Origin: DASUPK01 sp963695805 | GTDB lineage: Bacteria; Actinomycetota; Thermoleophilia; Solirubrobacterales; 70-9 | DNA length: 64,000 nucleotides | Assembly: GCA_963695805.1 (NCBI GenBank) | Contig: CAVOHV010000015.1 | Location: 361,784-425,783 of the forward strand | Direction: 5' to 3' | Notes under the pieces: model-generated | What the model saw: the letters and a program-made list of their open reading frames with translations, nothing else | Told to the model about the DNA's origin: nothing | Database searches by the model: none | Position numbers and translations under genes: made by a program | In this document: positions 25,512 through 32,797 of the stretch, in pieces | Numbering within the stretch: the stretch's first letter is position 1 | Layout: each line of letters begins with the position of its first letter

Positions 25512-26171
25512 GTGAGCTCCCTTGCTGCGCGATGGATTGCAATCGTCCTTGGGGTACTCGTTGTCGCGCTCGCAATCGGGCTTTACGTCAACAAGCTCGT
25601 CCGCTCGCCCACCCCGATCTCAGCAGCGCAGACGGGTCCCGCCCAGGCGGAGTTGACACTGGGCACCACGCCCGCGGTCGGAAAGCTCGGGCAAAACCCG
25701 ACCTGGGTCTCCTATCTGGTCCGTGAGGGCGATCAGTGGAAGCACACCACGACCTTCGAGGTACCCGCCCACTCCCTGGTGAAGATCACCGTCCTCAACT
25801 TCGACGGCGCCAGCGGCCTCCGCAACCCATTCCTCTCCCAGGTCCAGGGGACGGTCGGGGGAACCATGGAGCTGGACGGGAAGACGGTGAAGACCATCTC
25901 CCCGGACGACGCCTCGCACACCTTCACCGTGCCGCAGATGGGGATCGTCGTCCCGATTGAGGGCGTCGCGGATGACGCCCCCAACCAGTGCCCGGAGATG
26001 CCCTGCTCCCTCGATCAGGCCCACGAGACCGTCACCTTCATGATCCGCACGGGCAAGGGGGGCTGGATTCGATGGCAGTGCTTCGTGCCCTGCGCGGCCG
26101 GCTTCATCGACGGCTTCGGCGGCCCGATGCAGACGATCGGCTACATGGACGGCTTCCTGCACGTGGTGTGA
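25512..26171 (+). CDS. Membrane-anchored cupredoxin-like protein heading the oxidase operon
   Basis: A 219-residue protein with an N-terminal membrane anchor (about residues 7-27) and an external beta-rich domain. The C-terminal part has paired Cys (QCPEMPC), then WQCFVPCAAGF with a CxxxC spacing, and a terminal GGPMQTIGYMDGFLHVV. CxxxC plus Met/His resembles CuA/cupredoxin ligand sets, but the usual His of CxxxCxxxH is missing, so metal binding is inference. GTG at 25512 has GGAAGGAG upstream. Ten bp separate it from subunit II, so it probably belongs to the oxidase complex or its copper delivery. Confidence 0.65.
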   Translation: MSSLAARWIAIVLGVLVVALAIGLYVNKLVRSPTPISAAQTGPAQAELTLGTTPAVGKLGQNPTWVSYLVREGDQWKHTTTFEVPAHSLVKITVLNFDGASGLRNPFLSQVQGTVGGTMELDGKTVKTISPDDASHTFTVPQMGIVVPIEGVADDAPNQCPEMPCSLDQAHETVTFMIRTGKGGWIRWQCFVPCAAGFIDGFGGPMQTIGYMDGFLHVV

Positions 26172-26180
26172 GCGACGGCG

Positions 26181-27008
26181 ATGCCGGGGCCCCCTCACTT
26201 CAGACGAATCCTGATCCTGTGGGCCGCGCTCAGCATCATCGCCACACCCATCGTGGTCTTCGTATTTGCGCCCAACCTGCCGCCGGGCGACGGCGCCAGC
26301 GCGGCGTCGGGACAGGTGACGGACAACACCGTCCTGCTCGCCATACAGACCCCGATCGCGGCGCTGCTGATCGTTTACTTTGCCTATGCGCTGATCTTCT
26401 TCCGCCGGCGGGACGACGGGCCCGAGGAGGGGGTTGCCATCACTGGGAACCCAACCGTCCAGACGACCTGGCTGGCCGTCACCTCGGTGGTCGTGCTCTT
26501 CCTTGCGACCTACGGAACCATCCGGCTGTTCGACGAGGGCTCCGGCGGCGGGCAGGGGGCGGACCCGATCGCCAAGCCGTCCGGGGACCAGCTCCTGGTG
26601 CAGGTGATCGGCCAGCAGTGGGCGTTCACCTATCGCTACCCGAGCTTCGGCGGCGTCGAGACACCTCACCTGGTGCTGCCGGTCGACCGGAACATCGCCC
26701 TGCACGTGACCTCGCTGGACGTGATCCACTCCTTCTGGGCCCACGACCTGGGGGTCAAGGCCGACGCCAATCCGGGAGCCGACAACGTGGCCTACGTTCG
26801 CCCGAGCGAGATCCGGAGCTTCTCAATCCGCTGCGCCGAGCTCTGCGGGCTATTCCACGGGCACATGTTCGACACCGGTGAAGTGGTCAGCGGGCCCGCC
26901 TTCCTCGCCTGGATCCACGCGCAGCAGGCCGCCTTCGGCCCTGCGACCGGTGCTCTTCCCCCGTACAAGCCCGACTACAACCCCGCTCCCCACAGGAGGG
27001 CCGGATGA
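26181..27008 (+). CDS. ctaC: Cytochrome c oxidase subunit II
   Basis: A 275-residue subunit II of an aa3-type oxidase; accepts electrons from cytochrome c through CuA. It has two N-terminal membrane helices (about 10-30 and 50-72), further hydrophobic sequence near 95-112, then an external cupredoxin domain. That domain has the aromatic electron-entry patch GQQWAFTYRYP and the complete CuA site CAELCGLFHGHM. No C-terminal cytochrome c domain is fused. The stop overlaps the ATG of subunit I by 4 bp, indicating coupled translation. Confidence 0.96.
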   Translation: MPGPPHFRRILILWAALSIIATPIVVFVFAPNLPPGDGASAASGQVTDNTVLLAIQTPIAALLIVYFAYALIFFRRRDDGPEEGVAITGNPTVQTTWLAVTSVVVLFLATYGTIRLFDEGSGGGQGADPIAKPSGDQLLVQVIGQQWAFTYRYPSFGGVETPHLVLPVDRNIALHVTSLDVIHSFWAHDLGVKADANPGADNVAYVRPSEIRSFSIRCAELCGLFHGHMFDTGEVVSGPAFLAWIHAQQAAFGPATGALPPYKPDYNPAPHRRAG

Positions 27009-28888
27009 ACGCGGAACGAGCGGAGCGCCCGGCGTGGCGCGGCCTGATCGGCTTCAACCTGCTCACGGGGATCCTGCTCGGCATCGTCGGCTTCTACTTC
27101 GGCTGGTGGCTGGGCCACCGGATCCACTTCACCAACTACGAGTACGTCGCCGACACCGGCCAGAACGACATCGCCCTGCTGCTCGGCTACCTGTTCTTCG
27201 TGATCGGTTTCGTGGCCGGGCTGGGCTTCCCCAAGTACCCGCTGGCCAGAATGCTGGGCCGCGAGCCCTCTTTCCACGAGAAGGAGGGCGGCGGCATCCG
27301 CCGCTACTTCGGGCTTTGCACCGACCACAAGGTGATCGGTCTGCAGTACCTGATCGGGATCGGGCTTTTCTTCTTCATCGGGGGGCTGAACGCGATGCTG
27401 ATCCGGGCCGAGCTGCTGCGCCCCTCGCCCCAGCTCTTCGGCGCCGGCAACTACCTGACGATCGTCGGCCTGCACGGCGCGATGATGATGGGGATCATGA
27501 CGTCGGGCATCCTCGGCCCGTTCGCCAACTACTTCGTCCCGCTGATGATCGGCGCGAAGCGGATGGCCTTCCCACGGATCGAGGCGCTCACCTTCTGGCT
27601 GCTGATGGCGGCCGGGACGATCCTGGTCAGCGGCGTCTTCTTCGGCGGCTTCCCGACCGGGTGGACCGGCTACGGGCCGCTCAACGATCAGGCGAACCTC
27701 GGCTACGACTCGTACATCTTCTTCTTCGTCCTTGTGGGGATCTCGATGACGCTCCTCGGGGTCAACCTGATCGCGACGATCGTCACCATGCGAGCACCGG
27801 GGCTGACCTGGGGACGGCTGCCGATCTTCTGCTGGGGAGTGCTGTCGACCTGCGGCCTGATGGTCCTGGCGGCGCCGGTCCTGGCGGCCGTCTTGCTCAT
27901 GGTGGGGCTCGACCGAACCGCGCAGACGTCGTTTTTCCTTGCGAGCTCGGGCGGCAGCCCCTACCTGTTCGAGAACCTCTTCTGGTTCTTCGGCCATCCG
28001 GAGGTCTACGTCCTGGCCCTGCCCGGCTTCGGGATCCTCCTCGAGATCCTGCCGGTGTTCGCTCGCAAGCCGCTCTGGGGGTATCGCCTCGCGGTCGCGG
28101 GGATGCTCGGGGTGGCGCTGCTGAGCTTCTTCGTCTGGCAGCACCACCTGTTCGTCAGCGGCATCAACTCGGCGCTGCGGCCCTTCTACATGCTCTCCAC
28201 GGAGGTGATCTCGATCCCCACCGGATTCATCTTCCTCTGCGGCATGGCGACGCTCTGGCGAGCGAGCATCCGCTACACGGTGCCGATGCTCTTCTGCCTC
28301 GCCTGGTTCTTCAACTTCTTCATCGGCGGCATCTCGGGGGTGTTCCTGTCGGACACCCCTAGCGACGTCAGCACGCACGGCAGCTTCTTCGTCATGGCCC
28401 ACTTCCACTACACGATCATGGGCGGGCTGATCTTCACGTTCTTCGCCGCGATCTACTACTGGGTGCCGAAGATGACGGGCCTCCAGTTCAACGAGGCGCT
28501 CTCGAAGATTCACTTTTGGTCGATGTTCATCGCCTTCAACTCAACCTTCGGCCCGCTCTTCGCGGCCGGCCTACTGGGGATGCCGCGGCGGGTGGCCACC
28601 TACGCGTCCGATCTGCAGCCACTCAACATCTGGGTGTCGGTGTCGGCGTTCGTGCTCGGCGCCTCGATGCTCGTCTTCATCGCCAATGTCCTCTACTCGA
28701 TGGTCATCGTCCGCAAGCCGGCGGAAGAGAATCCGTGGCGCTCCAAGTCGCTGGAGTGGCAGCTGCCGACGCCGGTGCCCGTCCACGACTTCGACACCAT
28801 CCCCGTGATCGATTCTGATCCGTACGACTACGGGACCCCACCGCCGCCACCGAAACCCGCGGAGGCGCCAGCCACCGCGCCCGGATAG
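27005..28888 (+). CDS. ctaD: Cytochrome c oxidase subunit I
   Basis: A 627-residue catalytic subunit that reduces O2 at the haem a3-CuB site. About 14 membrane segments: an N-terminal extension with two extra helices (residues 12-85) precedes the 12-helix core. The low-spin haem His is in GLHGAMMMGIMTSG. The CuB site is GHPEVYVLALPGFG (His, the proton-pump Glu and the cross-linked Tyr) plus QHHLF. The haem a3/a pair is in VMAHFHYTIMGG. GHPEVY marks an A1-type pumping oxidase. The C-terminal tail is Pro-rich. Confidence 0.97.
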   Translation: MNAERAERPAWRGLIGFNLLTGILLGIVGFYFGWWLGHRIHFTNYEYVADTGQNDIALLLGYLFFVIGFVAGLGFPKYPLARMLGREPSFHEKEGGGIRRYFGLCTDHKVIGLQYLIGIGLFFFIGGLNAMLIRAELLRPSPQLFGAGNYLTIVGLHGAMMMGIMTSGILGPFANYFVPLMIGAKRMAFPRIEALTFWLLMAAGTILVSGVFFGGFPTGWTGYGPLNDQANLGYDSYIFFFVLVGISMTLLGVNLIATIVTMRAPGLTWGRLPIFCWGVLSTCGLMVLAAPVLAAVLLMVGLDRTAQTSFFLASSGGSPYLFENLFWFFGHPEVYVLALPGFGILLEILPVFARKPLWGYRLAVAGMLGVALLSFFVWQHHLFVSGINSALRPFYMLSTEVISIPTGFIFLCGMATLWRASIRYTVPMLFCLAWFFNFFIGGISGVFLSDTPSDVSTHGSFFVMAHFHYTIMGGLIFTFFAAIYYWVPKMTGLQFNEALSKIHFWSMFIAFNSTFGPLFAAGLLGMPRRVATYASDLQPLNIWVSVSAFVLGASMLVFIANVLYSMVIVRKPAEENPWRSKSLEWQLPTPVPVHDFDTIPVIDSDPYDYGTPPPPPKPAEAPATAPG

Positions 28889-28890
28889 CC

Positions 28891-29505
28891 ATGGTCAGGA
28901 TTCCCACGAGAGGAGCAAGCCAGCCCGGCGCTGCGGGCCCGCTCGACGAGCCGCCGGAGGTCAACGAGCGGAACCTATGGATCGGCGCTCGCGTGATCGC
29001 CGGCACCACGATCCTCTTCTTCGCGGCGTTTGTGTTCGCCTACTTCTATCTGCACTCGCTCAACAACAGCGACCTATGGCGGCCATCGGGTGTCGACCCT
29101 CCCCAGAGATACGGCCTGGCGGTCGTCCTGCTGTTCGTGACGAGCGCGGGCCTGCTGGCCTACGCCTCATGGGCGGCGCGCGAGGCCCGTGGCTGGCTGC
29201 CCGCGGCGGGTGTGGCGCTGGTGCTCGGGCTCGCCGGGTGCGTGGTCCAGGTCTTCGAGTACGCGAACATCCACTTCAGCCCGACCGACGGCGGTTATGC
29301 GAGCGTGTTCATCGGCTGGACCGTCCTCTTCGTCGTCTTCGTTCTCCTGACGATGTACTGGGTGGAGATTCTGTTCGCCGAGGGGCTGCGCAAGCGACGT
29401 GTGAAGGGGGCGGCGGTGCCGGCAGGGCTGTCGGATGCAGCCTTCTACTGGGGCCTCCTGGCGAGCATCGGAGTGCTCACCTGGGCGATCCTCTACCTGT
29501 TCTGA
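28891..29505 (+). CDS. ctaE: Cytochrome c oxidase subunit III
   Basis: A 204-residue membrane protein with five predicted helices, the short actinobacterial form. The first helix (VIAGTTILFFAAFVFAYFYL), the central Glu-bearing helix (VVQVFEYANIHFSP) and FVVFVLLTMYWVEIL fit the subunit III family. It follows subunit I with a 2-nt gap and is 3 nt before ctaG. Confidence 0.88.
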   Translation: MVRIPTRGASQPGAAGPLDEPPEVNERNLWIGARVIAGTTILFFAAFVFAYFYLHSLNNSDLWRPSGVDPPQRYGLAVVLLFVTSAGLLAYASWAAREARGWLPAAGVALVLGLAGCVVQVFEYANIHFSPTDGGYASVFIGWTVLFVVFVLLTMYWVEILFAEGLRKRRVKGAAVPAGLSDAAFYWGLLASIGVLTWAILYLF

Positions 29506-29508
29506 GCC

Positions 29509-30372
29509 GTGCCCCAGGCGACGCTGCCCTTCAGCTGGACCACCGACCCGGCCCTTCTCTGGGTGATCCTCGCCGCGGCGCTCTACTGGCTGGGCGGCCG
29601 GGCTGTCGGGCGACGGCGATCCGCAGCTCGAAACTGGCGGACGGCGAGCTTCGTCGCCGGGCTGGCCGCGATCGTGCTGGCGATCGCTTCACCGCTCGAC
29701 GGGTGGGCCGACCAGCTTCAGTGGGCGCACATGGTCCAGCACGTGCTCCTGCTGCTGGTCGCCCCCCCGTTGCTGGCGCTGGCCCGGCCATGGAACAGGA
29801 TGTGGCGCGGTCTCCCGCTCGGGCTTCGCCGCGGGGTGGTGCGCGAGGTCACCCGGGGCCGCTGGTCCGCGGGGCTCCGCCGGACGGCGCGGTTCCTTGG
29901 CGATCCGCTCCCCTCCTGGCTCCTCTTCTCGGTGACCCTGGTCATCTGGCACGTGCCCTTCGCGTACGACGCGACCCTGCGCTCGCCGCTGCTTCACGCC
30001 ACAGAGCACGCGCTCTTCTTCGGCACGGGGCTGTTGTTCTGGACGCGCGTGATCGATTCGCCGCCTTGGCGATCGCCGCTCGCCGACAGCGCCCGCGCCG
30101 TCTACCTCGCGTCGGCCATGGTCGTCGGCTGGCTGCTGGCGATCTTCCTTGCCCTCTCTACCTCCCCCCTTTACGCGCCCTACGCCGCGGAGGCGAGCCG
30201 GCCCGGCGGCATTACCGCGCTCGCGGACCAGCAGCTCGCCGCCGGGGTGATGTGGGTTCCCGGCTCGATCCCGTTCGCGATCGCGATCATGTTTGCCGTC
30301 TACCGCTGGCTGGAGCCCAAGCGCCCACCCGACCCTGCCGACCGCGCTCGCGCACTGGCCGGAAACCCTTGA
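29509..30372 (+). CDS. ctaG: Cytochrome c oxidase assembly factor, CtaG (caa3 type)
   Basis: A 287-residue polytopic membrane protein of the CtaG/caa3 assembly family, distinct from Cox11. About seven helices. Conserved His residues lie at helix edges: WAHMVQHVLLLLVAPPLLAL, VIWHVPFAYDATL and LLHATEHALFFGTGLLFW. It probably helps insert or metallate CuA or CuB. The GTG start lies 3 nt after the subunit III stop, so it is co-translated with the operon. Confidence 0.9.
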   Translation: MPQATLPFSWTTDPALLWVILAAALYWLGGRAVGRRRSAARNWRTASFVAGLAAIVLAIASPLDGWADQLQWAHMVQHVLLLLVAPPLLALARPWNRMWRGLPLGLRRGVVREVTRGRWSAGLRRTARFLGDPLPSWLLFSVTLVIWHVPFAYDATLRSPLLHATEHALFFGTGLLFWTRVIDSPPWRSPLADSARAVYLASAMVVGWLLAIFLALSTSPLYAPYAAEASRPGGITALADQQLAAGVMWVPGSIPFAIAIMFAVYRWLEPKRPPDPADRARALAGNP

Positions 30373-30387
30373 TCTAGGAGGAAAAGG

Positions 30388-30522
30388 ATGCCGCTCCCGA
30401 CAACCACCGTCGCCATCACCGTCGCAGGGCAAGGCGCGCTGACCTGGGCGATTCCGCTCGGAATCTTCCTCGCGGTCCTGTTCTGGTACATGGTCCAGCT
30501 GATCCGCCGCTTCCCAGAGTGA
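30388..30522 (+). CDS. 44-residue single-helix membrane peptide in the oxidase operon
   Basis: Too short for routine gene callers, but well supported: ATG at 30388 preceded by AGGAGG at good spacing, and an open frame to TGA at 30520-30522. The peptide has a short polar N-terminus, one membrane helix (ALTWAIPLGIFLAVLFWYMV) and a basic end (QLIRRFPE). Size, topology and position between ctaG and the SCO genes suggest a small accessory subunit of the oxidase (subunit IV-like); this role is inferred. Confidence 0.7.
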   Translation: MPLPTTTVAITVAGQGALTWAIPLGIFLAVLFWYMVQLIRRFPE

Positions 30523-30550
30523 GGAGCAGCCATCAATTCGCAGTGGATCG

Positions 30551-31195
30551 ATGAGGCAGCGGCGGATCCCGCGCCGCGGCGCCGCGCTGGTCATCGTCGC
30601 AGCGCTGGGCCTCGGGATCGGGGCGGGGGTCCTGATCCATTCTCAGCAGGCTGGCCACGCAGCGAGCGCACGCACCAACCCGCCGGGCCTCCACGGCCAG
30701 GCGACCTGGGAGCCCAGGGAGAGGCCCGCCCCCGATTTCCAATTGGCGGACCAGGGCGGGCGACCCGTCTCGCTGGCTTCGTTGCGCGGCAGCCCCGTGA
30801 TGCTCGCCTTCCTCAGCTCGCGATGCCGCCTGGGCTGCGCCCGGAAGGTGCAGACGCTTCGCATCGCGCTCGGGCTGCTGCCATCGGCGGCTCGGCCCGC
30901 GCTGGTCATCGTGAGCCTGGATCCGGCTGAGAGGCCCGAATCGGCTCGGGCCGCTGTCGCGCGCTGGGGCCTCGCCTCTGCTGCCGACTGGCATTGGCTG
31001 CTGGGCACGAGGGAGCAGCTCGCCTCCGTTTGGACCGCTTACAGAATCGGCGCCGGGCGGACCGAGAGACCCGCAGCCAACAAGACTCCCGTGTACCTGA
31101 TCGACCGAAACGGCTTCGAGCGCGCGGGCCTCCTCTATCCCTTCCCCCCCGGCTGGCCCGCCGGCGATCTTCGCATTCTCTCTCGACGGGGATGA
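30551..31195 (+). CDS. SCO1/SenC-like protein lacking the copper His
   Basis: A 214-residue thioredoxin-fold protein with an N-terminal membrane anchor (about residues 11-30). The CxxxC pair is present (SSRCRLGCARKV). The later segment, which in SCO proteins carries the copper-binding His just before a strand ending YLID, reads ANKTPVYLID here, with no His. It may thus serve as a thiol reductase rather than a copper chaperone. It sits directly upstream of a second, complete SCO gene. Confidence 0.75.
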   Translation: MRQRRIPRRGAALVIVAALGLGIGAGVLIHSQQAGHAASARTNPPGLHGQATWEPRERPAPDFQLADQGGRPVSLASLRGSPVMLAFLSSRCRLGCARKVQTLRIALGLLPSAARPALVIVSLDPAERPESARAAVARWGLASAADWHWLLGTREQLASVWTAYRIGAGRTERPAANKTPVYLIDRNGFERAGLLYPFPPGWPAGDLRILSRRG

Positions 31196-31250
31196 CGGAA
31201 CGCGAGGCCAGCTCGCGTCTTGAGACGCGGGCGCAATACTTGTCAACGCC

Positions 31251-31904
31251 GTGTTCAGCCACGTCGCTTGCGGGTCTCGAGGCCGAGGCGCCCGCCTCTT
31301 TGCTTGCCTGCTGGGGCTGGCTGTCGCGATCGGGCTTCTGGCGGGCTGTGGTGGGAGCGGTGGCGGCGCGTCGTCGAGCTCCAGCCCCAAGTACGCCGGG
31401 GTTCGCGCCCTGCCGTCGAAGCCTGCCCCGCGGCTCGCCCTCACAGACTCGCTCGGCCATTCGGTCAACATCGACCAGTACCGGGGCAAGGCGGTGCTGG
31501 TCACCTTCATCTACGACCACTGCCCGGACATCTGCCCGCTGATGGTCGGCAATCTCCATAACGCTCAAGCGCAGCTGGGGCCCGAGGCCGACAAGCTTCA
31601 GATCATCGCGGTATCGGTTGACCCACGTGGGGATACGCCACGGACCGTGGCGCCCTTTTTGCGAGCGCATCGGATGACCGGTCGCATGGAGTACCTGATC
31701 GGGTCCCGCCCCCAGCTCGAGAGGGCCTGGCACGACTGGAGCATCCTCTCCAAGGCGACGCCGACGAAGCGCGACCCCGACTTGGTCGAGCACTCGGCCC
31801 TGGTCTACGGAATCAGCGCCAGTGGGCGGATCACCACGCTCTACCAGCACGACTTCCAGCCGGAACAGATCGTGCACGACGTGCCTATCCTGGCATCGCA
31901 GTAA
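31251..31904 (+). CDS. SCO1/SenC copper chaperone lipoprotein
   Basis: A 217-residue exported SCO protein that delivers copper to the CuA site of subunit II. A lipobox LAGC (about residues 29-32) follows a hydrophobic signal. The thioredoxin fold has the copper-binding YDHCPDICPLMVGN (CxxxC) and the third ligand His in VEHSALVYGI. All three ligands are present, in contrast to the neighbouring SCO-like gene. Confidence 0.92.
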   Translation: MFSHVACGSRGRGARLFACLLGLAVAIGLLAGCGGSGGGASSSSSPKYAGVRALPSKPAPRLALTDSLGHSVNIDQYRGKAVLVTFIYDHCPDICPLMVGNLHNAQAQLGPEADKLQIIAVSVDPRGDTPRTVAPFLRAHRMTGRMEYLIGSRPQLERAWHDWSILSKATPTKRDPDLVEHSALVYGISASGRITTLYQHDFQPEQIVHDVPILASQ

Positions 31905-31940
31905 GGGGCGCACATCCGCCACCCGCTCAGAATCGGCCTG

Positions 31941-32435
31941 ATGGCACTCGGGATTGTGGCGGCCCTGACCGGGGCGGTGCTCCTGAGCGGCACGTCGAAC
32001 CGGTTCGAGCCGGGCCGCAATGCGCCGGCGCTTCCGAGGGAGGTCCTAGTCCCCCCCAAGGTGACTCTCGCCTCGCTGCGCGGCAAGCCGGCCGCGATCA
32101 ACTTCTGGGCGAGCTGGTGCAGCCCCTGCCACAAGGAGGCGCCCGAGCTGGAGCAGGTGGCGCGCGAGCTGCGGGGGCGTGCCCGCCTCGTCGGCATCGA
32201 CTGGACCGACGGCGCCGGCGCCGCACGCTCCTATGTGAAGCAGTACGAGCTGACCTACCCCAACCTGATCGACGCCGATGGCGCGACCGGCAGCAAGTTC
32301 GGCCTGAACGGTCTTCCCACCACCTTCATCCTCGACCCCCAGGGGAGGATCACCGACGTCCTGCGGGGGCCGCAGACCGCCGACTCCCTGCTGCGCGCGC
32401 TGCACCTGAGCAGCCAGACGAGGACGAATTCTTAG
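31941..32435 (+). CDS. TlpA/ResA-like thioredoxin-fold protein
   Basis: A 164-residue membrane-anchored thiol-disulfide oxidoreductase. A short N-terminal hydrophobic segment (residues 1-18) leads into a thioredoxin fold with the active site FWASWCSPCHKE and the cis-Pro region LNGLPTTFILDPQG. Such proteins keep CuA or cytochrome cysteines reduced during oxidase assembly, which fits its place after the SCO genes. The frame continues upstream of the ATG (AHIRHPLRIGL) with AAGGGG ahead of it, so the real N-terminus may be about ten residues longer with a non-standard start. Confidence 0.87.
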   Translation: MALGIVAALTGAVLLSGTSNRFEPGRNAPALPREVLVPPKVTLASLRGKPAAINFWASWCSPCHKEAPELEQVARELRGRARLVGIDWTDGAGAARSYVKQYELTYPNLIDADGATGSKFGLNGLPTTFILDPQGRITDVLRGPQTADSLLRALHLSSQTRTNS

Positions 32436-32456
32436 GGAATTGTCATCGGGCCCTCA

Positions 32457-32531
32457 GGGGTCTCCCAGCTTCCGGCGGCAAGGTGTCGGAACCCAGACAT
32501 CGGGCAAGAGATGCCAAACGCGAGAGACCCT
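32457..32531 (+). promoter_or_regulatory. Possible structured leader upstream of small membrane protein
   Basis: GGGGTCTC (32457) can pair with GAGACCCT (32524), enclosing two hairpins: TTCCG/CGGAA (32470/32487) and CATC/GATG (32498/32510). The structure ends 9 nt before AAAGGAGG. I matched it to no known riboswitch class. Confidence 0.25.
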
Positions 32532-32553
32532 AGGCGAAAGGAGGCAGAGCAAA

Positions 32554-32769
32554 GTGTCGATTGCAACAGCCGTGATCCTGAACGTTGTGGCCGCCGTGGG
32601 CCTGCTGGCGCTGTTGGCGGCGACGATGCGGTTGCCGTACCACATGCCGACCGCCCCTCGGGCCGGCACCGCCAGGCGCCCGGAAGGCGCCAGGCGGCGA
32701 GCGGCAGCGCCGGCCGCTTCCCGCACGCGCGGCGAGCGTGGAGTGCCGGAGCCCAGCTACTCCCGATAG
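32554..32769 (+). CDS. Small membrane protein after tlpA-like gene
   Basis: A 71-residue peptide with one membrane helix (AVILNVVAAVGLLALLAATM) and an Arg/Ala-rich tail. GTG at 32554 has an excellent AAAGGAGG upstream, which makes translation likely. No family recognised. The stop codon is 29 bp from the convergent ctaB stop. Confidence 0.55.
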   Translation: MSIATAVILNVVAAVGLLALLAATMRLPYHMPTAPRAGTARRPEGARRRAAAPAASRTRGERGVPEPSYSR

Positions 32770-32797
32770 GCGCATCTGCGATCAGGCGGCGGCACGG

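Noticed and set aside
26975..28513. A 512-codon minus-strand frame over subunit I
   Set aside because: Antisense to ctaD; composition is Glu/Asp/Arg/His/Gln-rich shadow translation.
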